From NCBI RefSeq assembly GCF_021134715.1, contig NC_060024.1:13070974-13134973 (forward strand): a DNA stretch of 64,000 bases. The letters are read 5' to 3'. Both the position numbers and the translations under genes were made by a program. The notes below the pieces were generated by a model. It saw nothing but the letters and a program-made list of their open reading frames with translations, did no database searches and was not told the origin of the DNA. This DNA is from Daphnia pulex. Lineage: Eukaryota; Arthropoda; Branchiopoda; Diplostraca; Daphniidae. Below, piece by piece: positions 35,999-47,835 of the stretch (positions within the stretch are counted from its first letter, which is position 1; each line of letters opens with the position of its first letter).

Positions 35999-37875
35999 TA
36001 CGACGGTTTGCTGACCAACATCCAACTTAGCAAGCACATAGGGGTGTACACGCTACGCACTCTGCCTTTTGTCCCGGTACCTTTCACATCCCCCAAAAGA
36101 AAATCTTATCAGTTTATTTTCTTTTTTTCATTATCGTAAGATTGAGAGATAATGGCGGCGACGGCGGAATCTTTCAGTGTTGGCCTAGTAAATGACTTAT
36201 TACGACACTATCTGCTGTTTCTATCCGGTACAACGAACAAAACACGCAATTGCGTTTACTTCCGAATTTCTCAACATTTATTCAAATCGTTTCCGAATAA
36301 AGGCAACAGCTTCGTATTAGAAAAAAAGCCAAAGAATTTGGTTTTTCACTAAATTAAAATGAAACTTGCCGACCGGCTGCCTCTTGTACGTGCAATCAAA
36401 ACTTTTTTGCTGTTGCTATGCGATATCTCAGACTATAAACAGACACCGCAATTGTTGATTTATTAAGTAATTGCGAGTCGAGTGTCTTCACTAACATTAT
36501 GTACATTTCTCTGAAGCATGTAATAACCATAAATGATAAAGGTAGTATGTTTTTTTCTTGTTAAATTGTTAATGGGCAGTACGTTTGGGAAGATTATTTT
36601 TTAAAAGTTGTTCTAAGAGACATCTAGTCGGCAGTAACTGAAACTGAAAAAAAAAATCCTGTTTCGATTTATCTTTTCACGGAGGTATTTCATTCCACTT
36701 ATCACTAAGGATTATCACTAAGGATTTAGCATAGTCATCATCCTAAATTTCAATAGGTAATAAAAATATTGCTCTTGGACAAAAATTGGTATCAATTATG
36801 TAAGTGTCCTCAATTAAAGTCAAAATTCGCTTCTGCTTACGCTGAGGTGGAAACGAAAGAAAAGACTTTTTTAAAAATATCATAACGAATAAAAATTGCA
36901 AGGGAAATTATGCGAAAAAGAAAGTATCGTAAATGAGTCAAATAACCTATCATTCAAGCGCTTATTTAAAATAATTCGGATCGCCCCTATCTCAACCTTT
37001 CCTTCCTTTTTTGCACTTTCCGAGTTTCGTGTCGACTAACCTGTTACAGTACTTTGAAATTTATCTGAGCAACTTGGATTAAAAGCACGAATCCAATGTC
37101 CAACAACCGAGGCCGAAAGATACTGACTGTCTTTCATTCCTGTCCCCATACGTATTCTTTTTTCATACTCTTCTTCATGTATGAACAAATCCGGCAACTT
37201 AATTGGTATCCGCTGGCCTTGTCAAATCTTTTATTAATCCCTCCATTTGATTTCGACTTTAGGCCAGAATGTGGTACAGACTCAGCATCCGGTTCTCACT
37301 AATGCAGGATGCTTAAAATATTTTAATGTTTGATTCTTTGATGTGCAGTGACATTGACGAGTGATCAAGTGTTCTGTGTAGCCGCTGGAGCGAATCCACA
37401 ATTTGACCCCTTGTGTTCTTAGCGTCAATCAGTCAATCATTTTTTTTTCTTATTTTGTCTGTGCCTTTTGTTGCGCCGTCTGAACTGATAATAGCTTATG
37501 TAAAATTGTAAACAATGATTTGTCGAATAACTTTTTTAGTCCATTAGGTCAACTTTATTTTAAATCTTATCTGACAACTAAGCAAATTTATCACTTAAGA
37601 ATTCAATATGTAATTGTTATTTCAAAAAATACTATGTGCAAACTAAGTTTTTGGTTAAAAATTTATTTTCTCCTATTTTCGCGCTCTACAAAGTATATTT
37701 CATTTTGGCCATTTGGCAACTGTGTTAATTGCGTTTTGACTTCTGTGGATGCGTCTGCTACAATTTTGACAGAACTCCTACTATGTTCTTCAATTGCAGG
37801 CAATATTTCTGCCGAAGAATATGACAGTCCAATCAAATTGAATCTGATTCGTAGTTTTTTTCATCTTTGTGAGTA
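35999..37875. other. Spacer between divergent ATPase and SV2-like genes
   Basis: AT-rich sequence between two divergent starts. It should contain the promoters of both genes. A plus-strand ORF of 66 codons begins with a good ATG at 36152 (MAATAESFSVGLVNDLL) close to the ATPase start, but has no homology I recognise. Nothing else supported. Confidence 0.5.
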
Positions 37876-40624
37876 ATGAGTTATTATACACGTTCACGTG
37901 CATCTTCTGCTCTATATTCCCCCTTAATTGAAAATGGTTACGAAATCACTAATGATGGTAAGTATACTTAATAGTATTTTGTAAAAATTTTGCTTTTGTT
38001 ATGTAACATACTTTTCAAACCAATATAAAGTATATCAGTCAATCAAAGTCAGATCACCCTGACAGGCTCTATTACCTGTCACAGATCTTAGTAGTGTTGA
38101 TACTGTGTATGCCTCTAAATAATGTCATCCTTAAAAATGAGTGATAGGAACTATGGGTTCAAAGGAGACAAATGTTCTTATCAGGTTTTGCAAGAAAGTA
38201 AAATTGTGGTAAAATTGTAAGAGCTTTGAAAATTGCCATTAGTTCAGTGTAGACTTTAATTCTATGTGGTCATGGAAATGGAACAAGATGCTGTTTCAGA
38301 GTCATCATCATCACGCTCATCAGTTTCTCAGACTTCTGTAAAGAAAGCTGATAAATATGGTGCTTTACACTTTAGTTTATACCTTTTCTCTTTCCATTTA
38401 TAGAAAATAATAATGACAACATATTTGTAACTATCGTTTAGATGAGGGTGGCCCCAGAAGATCTACAAGAGCCGATTATGAAACTGCCATTGCAGCAACA
38501 GGTAATAATTGTCATTCTTGATTAAGCACCATTGACTTTTAAAATTCTTTCTCATGCAGATTATGGGAAATTTCACTATTGGTTGCTGCTAGCATGTGGT
38601 TGGGCTAATGCAGCTGATGCTGTTGAAATTTTGTAAGTGCTGTAGAAATTGTGTTTATTTATCCAAACATAACCATCTTTTAAATTGTTGCAGATGTGTT
38701 TCATTCTTATTGCCATCTGCAGAATGTGATCTCTTATTAACCTCCACCGACAAAGGAATCCTGTCTGCTATCGTTTTCCTCGGTACTTCGCTTTTAAATT
38801 TAATGCATCAATATAATATTTATTTTTATTTTTTTGCGCTTCCCATAGGGATGATGATAGGTGGTTACCTGTGGGGAGGGTTGGGTGATTCCTTAGGTCG
38901 GCGCGGCGTTTTGATGGTTTCTATGACCGTGAACGCTATTTTCGGAATGCTGTCAAGTTTAGCAATGACTTTCCCAACATTTTTAGTTCTTCGTTTCTTG
39001 TCAGGCCTTGGGTAATTAAATTTCATATTTGCAAAGCAATAACGCCATTAATTTAAAAATATTGAAATAGGATTGGTGGAAGCATTCCCGTGACTTGGTC
39101 CTATTATGCCGAGTTTCAACCCAAAGCAAGAAGAGGTGCTATGCTTTCATTTTTAGCTGCATTTTGGATGGTCGGAAACTTTGTAGTCGCAGGTAACATT
39201 TCAAAGCAATTGTTTGTTTCATAATATATCTTCAAATTTCAATATTTTACAAGGACTTGCATGGGCTATCATACCGCTCACATTTAGTTACGAATCTGCC
39301 AATTTCCAGTTCAATTCTTGGAGATTGTTCACATTATTGTGTGGCATCCCCAGCTTATCGGTAGCAGTTACTCTCATATTCTTTCCTGAATCTCCTCGAT
39401 ACTTGCTGTCGCAAGGTGACGAGGAAGGGGCATTGCAAGTGTTCCGCCGGATTTTTACCTCCAATACTGGTCGACCAGCTAGTCAGTACCCAGTATGTTG
39501 ATAAGATGAAGCAAACGATGTTCCAAAATATTCAATTGATTTTCATTCTTTGTTTACAGTTTACCAATCTAGAGCTAGATGACGATATGTTATCCACAGC
39601 TTCACATCACGGAGAAAAACTGTTTCGAAGAATTAAAAAAATATGCCATCGAGTGGCGACTCAATCGAAAGCAGCTTTTGGCCCTACTGTCCGAAGATCA
39701 ATGATTTTAATGATTATTATCAATTTCGCCATTCAGTTTGGGTAAAGTCAAAGGATTTCCGCAAAAATCTTTTGTTTTTTAACATTTTTTTTTTGGTTAT
39801 CACTTATCAGCTATTATGGACTGTGGCTCTGGTTTCCAGAACTCTTCAATCGTCTACAAATTTACTACGAAGACCACAATGTTACCGTCTCTGTTTGCGA
39901 AGTGGTAGATTTTAAGCCAAACACTACAGGTCAAGATCCCTTTGAGCATTGTCAAGATGCATCACCACCCGACAATCAAGTTTTTATCAACGCATTTATA
40001 GTCGCAATCGCTCCGTTACCTGCAAATGTGTGGACTATATTTCATATGGACAAATTAGGAAGGAAGTTCTTTCTCGGTAAGCTTTAAGAATACGATTCAT
40101 GTTTATGTACGGAGGATATAACTGCAAATTTAAATGTAGTTTTTAGCATGATCGGGTCGGGACTTGCAGCATTTCTCATTTGGCTTGTACGTAGCAGCGC
40201 TGGTAATTTGGCATTGTCCTGCATCTTCGGAGCTGTTTCTACAATGGGCTTTAATGCATTGGACTGTCTGGGAGCGGAACTGTTTCCGACAAACGTTCGG
40301 TATTTTCTTGGATTTTTCTTCATTATTAATAACAAATAAAAAGATATTATTGATTTAGATCTACTGCGATGTCTATCACACTAGCTGCCGCAAGGTTAGG
40401 AGCGATATTAGGAAATATTATTTTCGGTGTTTTTGTTGATGTTGCTTGCGCCATTCCTATTCTCCTAGTCGCTACACTCTTGATCTGTAAGTCAAATTTA
40501 CTCATACCTTATATTTTACTCATATAAACTTTTGAACGGATTTTTAAAAAATATATATTTTGTTGCAGTTGGTGGGCTACTAGGACTTTTGCTCCCTAAT
40601 ACAACCAAGGAGCCATTGCTATGA
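37876..40624 (+). CDS. SV2/SVOP-like MFS transporter
   Basis: Exons 37876-37957, 38300-38359, 38442-38501, 38560-38632, 38694-38782, 38849-39011, 39071-39192, 39254-39492, 39560-39741, 39811-40076, 40140-40299, 40359-40486 and 40569-40624 give 559 residues in phase. YGKFHYWLLLACGWANAADAVEIL, IVFLGMMIGGYLWGGLGDSLGRRG (MFS motif A loop) and SGLGIGGSIPVTWSYYAEF are typical of SV2 and related organic-ion transporters. About 12 membrane segments are expected, with a hydrophilic loop around the FTNLELDDDM exon and a luminal loop between FNRLQIYYED and DASPPDNQ. Vertebrate SV2 sits in synaptic vesicles; insect relatives vary, so the substrate is unknown. A second ATG at 38272 (MEMEQDAVSE) reads through the exon 2 acceptor into the same frame and may be an alternative start. 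Confidence 0.9.
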
Positions 40625-43054
40625 TTTTTCATTATTTTGAATAATTAGGCCTATCCATTTGTAAACAAGTTTCTGTTGTGTAAACATCTATTTGAAAAAA
40701 TGAATTTAAATCATGTTTATAAAGGTAAACTAAAATTGATTAAACAATTATACAACCCTCAATGCATGAATCTTTGTAGTAGAAATTATTATTGAATATT
40801 TAATTATTAAACATTTTACTTGGTCACTCGCTCTCTTTGCTTGTCTGTTCTCATAGTTCATAGACGTCCAATCCCATGTCCTCATAGACCTGTTCCATCC
40901 ATCCAATTGGCCTATTGAACTAAAACCCTATGTATGGCACGCCTAGAAGGTAAAAAAAAAGTTAAAAAAAGATGCCATAGACAAAAGACAAGGCACATAA
41001 AATGATGAAAGAATGTCAAGAGCTCTTCCTTCTCGTTGTTGAAGTTTTGTTTTTATGTTTCTTTTAAACGTTTCTTCTTTCTGACGCTAGACAGCATTAA
41101 CCTTTCATTTTCCACTGTAAGAAGCATCAGTTTAGTTACGTTTGTGCAGTCCACTGTAAGAAACAAAACAATTAGTTTAGTAACGTTTACTTTGCACATC
41201 TCTGAAGAAATTTCTCGCTTCCACTATTATGAAATTTTGGGTGATAACTGCCAGTTTCTGTTTCAGCAACAAAACTCACTTGTTGTATTTTTAATAATGT
41301 GTTTTTTTTTTTCTACTTCCGGTTTTCTCATTTCTGCCAGTAGTTTAGTAAATATTCATCTGACGCACAAAAGAACCACATATTCGTGATCCTCGTAAAA
41401 TTTGTGGTAAAGTTCATGTTTTTGTTTGTACGTACGCGTACTTCCGGTTTCGAGAATTATCCTGAACTATAGTTCAGGAAAAATCTCGATTTTGACCAAA
41501 TTCTGGATTTCGTTTAAATTACACTTAATCGACCCCAAATTTCACGTAGATCACGAATTTTTGGTTTATCTTGTCGACAGCTCAATGGTTAAGGAGCTAT
41601 CGCTTACTTCCGGTATACTTCCGGAAAATTTGCATGAAACTAACAAGTGAGCTTTGTTCTCTGTAGAAAATTCTAAAGATTCCATGCTAATTTAAGCAAA
41701 AAGAATTGGTCTTTTTGATTACTTTTGTGACTTGTGACTATCTAAGGCCAGTCCTTTAGATATTGAGTTTTGAACGTGTCAAATAGATGGCGTTAAAGAA
41801 TGTTGTTAGTTGTGTCACATATGGGTAATGGCGGTTCGTTGTCAAAAGTTCAGCCACAGCTATCTTCTTCGAAAATTACCAATGAATTCGTTGGTAAATT
41901 GACTAGATTTCCTGTGCAATTTGTTTGGCATGTGTTCTTTACCGAAAATGTGTTTAATAACATCATTATTTCTCCTCCATTTCCAGGGAAAAATGTGAAA
42001 GGTGCATGAAGCCAGTACTGTCAACTATTGTGTTAAAAATCCTGGTATCCTACTGAATATGTCATCCAAATGACAGAGTGGTAACAACCAATGCTAGCTT
42101 TAGTAAAGTATTGCTGGAACTAGTCGTCTCATCTTTTATTAGGATTCATCACTTTTATCAGCTAAATCATTCTATGGGACTTGCCAGATCGCCAACCCAA
42201 GCATGGACCAATTTCTCATTCCATCTTCTAGAGAACCTTACATAACCGATTGGTGGTTTAGTGTGTAAGTTTACTTGTCATGTCACTGAACTTATTTTGT
42301 TGCAGTCTTATATGTATTTTTAGTATTGTTCTGCACTTAAGTCTATCTAATGTCTAAGTTTAATTATTCTTTTAGATCATAGACATCAAGCACATTGTCA
42401 TTGATGCCACAAATTATAGAAAAGGTGACTTTATTTTTTATTTACAGGTTTTAGGTTTCTAATGTAGCATGATAGACTTTATGAGAAGTTATGTGGTTCG
42501 AAGAAAAAGGACTATACAGTCAACAAGGTTCTTTCCTAACCTGTTGGCTGCTACCCTTGAATCTCCCTGTTTACTTCCTTGAACGGGTCCTCTTGATTTG
42601 AGGTACTGCTTTCTGTTGCTACAACCTTGTTTGAATATTATTGTCATCCAAATAAATCTCCATTCTACTTACAGGGTAATCCTTCGCTACTGATCACATC
42701 CACTGGTGAAAACCGACGAGAGAATGCTGTAATCCAAGACCGATAAATTGTGTAGTTAGATTAAATTACAAGTGCATTTCTGGGCTCCCTTCTTTTCTGT
42801 GGCCCCGTTTCCCTAACTAACCACTAACCAACGCCCGCCGGTGGTCACTCACCCGCTGTGAAACCAGGAGGAGGGGAGGGCTCTGGTTGAACGGGGACTT
42901 GGAAGGCGCATGATCCGACGAAAACTTTTAGAGGGTCATGAGTCTAACCCGGAAGCCTATTATGACTAATCGCTCCCCAGTAAAACTTGCCTCGCACTCT
43001 TCTCTCTTCTTCCATTTCCAGGTAATCTCCCTGGATCTACGCCGACACTGCATG
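40625..43054. other. Gene-poor region downstream of the SV2-like gene
   Basis: No gene is supported. It contains several copies of ACTTCCGG, a perfect 18-bp palindrome at 41461, and two similar 40-bp segments (41112-41152 and 41152-41190) sharing TCCACTGTAAGAA and AGTTTAGT. A non-coding transcript is possible but cannot be shown. Confidence 0.45.
41461..41478. repeat. Perfect 18-bp palindrome
   Basis: CCTGAACTATAGTTCAGG is its own reverse complement, in a stretch with repeated ACTTCCGG elements. It may be a hairpin at the centre of a small non-autonomous element or a dimeric protein site. Confidence 0.7.
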
Positions 43055-43571
43055 TGCGAGTTTTAGCAAGCAATCCGCCACCCAATTTGACAAAGAGTGA
43101 TAGTTTGTTTTCACGGAAATTTCGTCAGACGGTTACAAAATTTCTAATTCAACAATCTCATGTAGAACTTTGCATCTTGTCTACTGGTACAAATTGTGAT
43201 TCTTTAAGCTTGATTAATTTAGGTGATGTGTTAAAAGCAATTGTGGGTAGCTAAACAATTGAACTAATCCACTTTTTCTGAATATTTTGGTTTTAGATCA
43301 CTTTGTTGTTTTTAGATTTTCTTGTGATCTATCTTCAAAATATTCTGAAAAAGCGAATTAGTTCATTTTGTTGGCTACTCACAATTTTTTTAACAAATCT
43401 CATAAATAATCAAGCTTAAAGAATTGCAATTTGCACCAGTAGACTAGATGCAAATTTCTACATGAGATTGTTGAAATAGAAATTTTGTAACCGTCTGACG
43501 CAATTTCCGTGAAAACAAACTATCACTTTTTGTCAAATTGGGTGGCGGATTGCTTGCTAAAAAGCCTCGCA
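43055..43571. repeat. Long inverted repeat (hairpin), two arms of about 247 bp
   Basis: The left arm 43055-43301 and the right arm 43324-43571 are reverse complements at roughly 88-90 per cent identity by eye, separated by a 22-bp loop. Shared landmarks are TGCGAG, TTTTAGCAAGCAATCCGCC, AAATTTCTA.TTCAACAATC and AGATCAC next to the loop. A transcript would fold into a long double-stranded RNA. The left arm holds a 66-codon ORF (43054-43254) without a recognised domain. It could be a foldback transposon or a hairpin-RNA locus. Confidence 0.9.
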
Positions 43572-43716
43572 CAAAAAAATTGTCTCGAACCGGAGGCTCT
43601 GTTTAATGAATTGTTTATTTTATATGTGTTCCTTAATAAAATTGAGTCTTAATTATTACATAGGTTTATTTATTTAACAATTGCATTTTTATATTACAGA
43701 TATTTGTGGGGAAATT

Positions 43717-43797
43717 GGGGTTTAAGGAATAGATGTTGGTGGAAGTTATGGGGTTTAAGGAATGGATGTTGGTGGATGTTATGGGGTTTGAGAAATG
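43717..43797 (+). repeat. 33-bp tandem repeat, about 2.4 copies
   Basis: Units begin GGGGTTTAAGGAAT and continue with GATGTTGGTGGA and GTTAT. Copies lie at 43717-43749 and 43750-43782, differing at two positions, with a diverged partial copy at 43783-43797. Confidence 0.85.
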
Positions 43798-43994
43798 TGG
43801 TTATATAGGTATATGGATGTGATAGACAAAGGATTTCATTTCTACCTTATTAAAACAAATCACGACTTCTTCTAGTTAATGAAAATCAATTGCCCCCCCC
43901 CCCAATCTCCTCCTCGCTGGTTTCCCAATCGCGAAGGCATGTTTATTATTTGTTCAACGCAAAAATTCCCCGTATTACTATTTTTTTTTTCATT

Positions 43995-44205
43995 CTCAAC
44001 ATATAAACGGTTAACTTCATAGACGCAAATAGCAATTAAACTAAATACTGGATGTAACTTATGTAGCACAACACCAGCGATTCAACACCAAGGAACTTTT
44101 CTGTTCCTTTTTCAACATATAAACGGTTAACTGCATAGACACAAATAACAATTTAAACTGGATGTAAGTTTTGTGGACAACACCAGCAGTCCGGCACCAA
44201 GGAAC
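43995..44205. repeat. Tandem duplication of about 100 bp
   Basis: 43995-44097 and 44112-44205 share CAACATATAAACGGTTAACT, then CATAGAC, CTGGATGTAA, ACACCAGC and CACCAAGGAAC. The copies differ by small indels and substitutions. No gene is recognised. Confidence 0.85.
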
Positions 44206-44689
44206 AGCAACAGCATAACTCGATGCAAAAAATCTTTCACCAGTATAGGCTGCAACAACATATGCCATATTGGACAGCAACATCACTGCTACGTAAACAT
44301 AAACCTATGACCAAAATGAAATTAATGTTTGATCAATGGAAATTTTGTATAAAATTTAAAAAAATCACTTCAAATAAAGTTCACCCAAATATTCTTTGGC
44401 AACACTATCTGATAACTATAGTTTAAACAAAAATTTACATGAAACTAGATTACTCATTTAAGATTTCAATACAAATTCATTTGAAATTTGTAGTGCTCTG
44501 CAGCAAAACAAAAACATTCTTCAACAGTATCTGCCTATCTTGTTAACCAATTCCCCTTAAACAATCCATAACTCAATTTACATATGATCAAAGGAAAGAG
44601 CTGTTGACATGATGAAATCCCCAAATGTTAAAATTAAACAATGTAAGCAATTACAGTAGTCCAAGCATGATACTTCCCAAGTTAGAACT

Positions 44690-45780
44690 TATAAAATTTT
44701 TATCAAATTACCATTTCAAGGAGTCTTCTTGCAGTTCTACTAGATGTCCAACATTTCGGCAACCACAATGCAGCATGATCTAGCGTCAACTCAGATATAG
44801 CTGATCCCAGAAGACTTGAAGCATGGGACTCTCCCACACTCCAGGACAACATCAGCACCAAAGACTGCATGCAACAGCTCAATTTAATCACACCTTTCAC
44901 TGGATGACTGCAACGAATCCATGCGCACATAAGACTGCAAAAAAAGCGCAGACTTCACCTGGCTATTCAAAAACAAAAACAAGTTACTAACAAGGAACAG
45001 AATCTCATGTGACATAACAAAACGACAAAAGTATGAAGTTAAACTATACAATCTCTCAGAATTACCTTGATAAATCTTACAAAGGAATTTGTAGTTGTCA
45101 AGTTTTCCAACTTGAAAATAACAAATGTAATCCACATTTCCATAATGGTCTTAACTCATAATTGCAACAGAGAAGCAAAGGGGTCTACTCTCTAGTCATT
45201 AACTAAATCTGTACGATCAACTATCAGTTGAATGCAAAATAAAAAACAAAAAAAAAACAAAAAAAACACAAGATTTCCCAAGTTACAACCAATAATATCA
45301 ATCAAATTACCAATTCAAGAAGTTTTCCTGCAGTTACACTTGGGATAGCACCAGCTCGATAAACTGCAAGCAGAAGCTTCAACTCAACCATGACTTGATC
45401 ACACCTTTCACCAGCTGGCTGCAACAAAACCACATTAATGATACTACAGCCATGAAGCTCAGACTTTGTCATGTTCTAAATTTCTGCAAAAGTTGAGCAA
45501 AGGGATCTCCATTTCCGACCTGAAAATCAACTTATGAAAGTAAAACCTATTGTATTATTGCAGGGAGATAGATCAACAAAATTACTTTACTAGCTCTGAA
45601 GTGTTTCTGCACGAGATGAGACATACAGCTAACAATGGCCGACATTTCGACAAAATGGACAGCGGTTTCGACCCACGTCATCACATTCGGCCAAGTGAAA
45701 TTATATGCCAGATTGCCTGAAATTCAGACAGAGACGTCAAAGATTAATTAAATTTAAGAAATCCAAACTAGCATTACCAA
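44690..45780 (-). other. Unrecognised minus-strand locus with a duplicated exon-like block
   Basis: Two blocks, about 44703-44912 and 45312-45425, share sequence at both ends: GAAAGGTGTGAT near the start and CTTGAA.TG|gtaattt at a donor-like end. In the upstream block (on the minus strand) the frame GERCDQVMVELKLLLAVYRAG is open to the donor. In the other block the same frame has stops, so it looks like a decayed copy. A further exon-like piece at 45602-45720 reads MTWVETAVHFVEMSAIVSC. I do not recognise a family, and frames between pieces do not join cleanly, so this may be a non-coding RNA or a degenerating gene. Confidence 0.35.
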
Positions 45781-46934
45781 TTACATTTAATGGCTAAAAA
45801 TGTAGATCGACACCAATCAACTTGGAAGACACATTCAAGTCCAGCGTCTCGGAAACAAATGGCAAATTTTTCTTCCTCACGAAGACACTCGCGCCACCTG
45901 GCGGATGGGAGGACAATCCGCCGTTATGGCGACCGTAGAACTCCAATAAATTCTTTAATTATTTTCATGTTCGACGGTAGAACTCTATTGAATTTTACAA
46001 TTTATGCACGGCAGAATTTCTTGTGACTTTAATTTATAATTTAATTACTTGATTAAGCATTTGCCCAGGTATGAATTGATTTACTTTAGGGGACAAATCA
46101 GAATACACCCATGTGAACGATTTAGATAAAGAGTCAACTCAGTCAAGTCAGCTTGGTTCGGACCGTCCCTGCTTGTTTCATTAGGGGTGTAGTATTTCTG
46201 TAAATTGTAATCTTTTCAGTTTTGAACACAAGAGTTTTGTTTTCTTGGGGTACAGGACTGCCTTTGTTCAAACACGGGATATTTTCTGGGTCAAAGTACG
46301 TACTGTCAGCGTTTGTCACTATAAACATGTTTGTCTTGCGCTCGATTGTTGCCAGTTCAGGCGGCAGTCTGTGATGTGTATTTGTTGAATCAAATTCAAG
46401 TGTATCGAAGTCGAATCCAACAAAAATTAACAAGTAATTAATATCAAAATTTGGTCACACGAAAAACAGAAAGGAATGAAATTCCTTAGGTCCATTATAG
46501 ATCAATTATCATAATGAGCACCACTTTTAAAATTAAATGCTGATGCGTAATCAGGCCTCAAATTGACGTGGTCTACGTGCCTGTCCCTCCCCGTCCACGA
46601 ATCAATGCCATTTCGTTCACCTCAGAAGTCAGCTTTTGTCACGCCACCGACAAATACCGACACAAACATTACATCATTAGCGGAACTACAATAAGCGTCA
46701 TTCATATGACCAGCATTATGATTAGTTAAAAAAAAAAACGTTTCTATTAGCCACCGATTTAGCAGATTAAAACAGAAGAACGAAAGTTTGAAAGTTTCTA
46801 AACTTTGGACTGGTAATTCCTGACACATCGTCCACTAAAATAAAAATTAATATTTTAAACAATGCCTCTGTTGTCACTGGATCAATTCAATACAGTACAT
46901 GCTGTAAGGTATGCTGCATCTTTCCTGCTTCTTG
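45781..46934. other. Spacer with an isolated minus-strand ORF
   Basis: 46143-46433 (minus) is open for 96 codons (VGFDFDTLEFDSTNTHHRLPPELATIE) but starts with TTG and has no clear splice partner. It may be an exon or fossil of an unrecognised gene. The rest is AT-rich with nothing supported. Confidence 0.3.
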
Positions 46935-46942
46935 TATAAAAG
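46935..46942 (+). promoter_or_regulatory. TATA box of the Reeler-domain gene
   Basis: TATAAAAG lies 89 bp before the start codon at 47024. An arthropod-type initiator sequence (TTCATTCGAG) follows about 40-50 bp later. This is a typical strong inducible-gene promoter layout. Confidence 0.7.
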
Positions 46943-47023
46943 CAGGGGATGCCAAACGTATTGTCACACTTTGACTATTAGATTCATTCGAGACGATTGT
47001 TTTCCTAAAGTAAATCCTTCGAA

Positions 47024-47835
47024 ATGAATTGTCGAATCAACTTACTACTTGCATTAAGTGTGCAATTCGTGTGTCTCGTTTCTGTTCTGGAAGCCTATTC
47101 AAATGGAGATCTGACTGCCGCCTGCTCCACCATGGCTCCCGTGCACGACGGGACTGCTCCTAGTACCGATCCTTGCCCTTATGAAACGGTCCCATCACAG
47201 GTAAATTATACCACATCTATCATTTATTATAAATAATAACAACAATCTTTGCTATGCATTTCCAGACGACGATCATTCAAGGAGAAAGTCTCACCATCAC
47301 ATTACGAAATATCACAACAACTTCCTTCAAAGGTGAACTGTATATGGAAACAAAATTTCATTACTCTAATTGCACTAACTTTCAGTGGTATGATTAAGGT
47401 TACATGACAATGGCCTTCGATGCCTCCAAACCGGACGAAGCTGGACCAGTCGGAACGTTTGATATGCCAACTGACGGCCAGATATTGAGCTGCCCCGATG
47501 GTGTAAATGTATGTCTGAATTTCACTGCATGCATACCTGTTTTTAATTTCTAAAAGCACATAATTTGGGTTACGCAGAATACTATTTCTCACCAAGACAA
47601 CAACAGTATCAAGAAGTTCGTGCAGGCCATCTGGACGGCACCGGTTGACTTTGTCGGCTCTGTCGTCTTCAAGTAAAATTAACTTTAAATTATTCACAGT
47701 TAAAGAGAGAGGGGGAGTCAAATGCATGTTATTTAAACAAATTTAATTAATTTTAGGACGACATTTGTGCGAGGAGAAGCTATTTACTGGGTGAAGGAAC
47801 CATCAACGGAAAATGTCGCAGTAACAACTTTTTAG
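47024..47835 (+). CDS. Secreted Reeler-domain putative defence protein
   Basis: Exons 47024-47200, 47266-47332, 47399-47508, 47578-47672 and 47757-47835 join in phase for 175 residues. A signal peptide (INLLLALSVQFVCLVSVLEA) precedes a Reeler domain that fills the rest: YSNGDLTAAC, MAPVHDGTAPSTDPCPY, SFKGYMTMAF, GPVGTF, LSCPDGVNNTISHQDN and WTAPVDFVGSVVFKTTFV. This matches small haemolymph defence proteins (Noduler/DFP type) of arthropods, which are secreted and induced on infection. Length is usual for the single-domain group. Choosing the acceptor at 47397-47398 avoids a stop that a nearby AG (47384-47385) would create. The TATA box upstream suggests inducible expression. Immune function is inferred from family. 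Confidence 0.85.

Noticed and set aside
36152-36352. 66-codon ORF starting MAATAESFSV
   Set aside because: Plausible ATG, but no family, no splice sites and no poly(A) context that I can trust. Left as a note in the spacer.
43054-43254. 66-codon ORF in the hairpin left arm
   Set aside because: No recognisable domain, and the right arm does not keep the frame. Treated as part of the inverted repeat.
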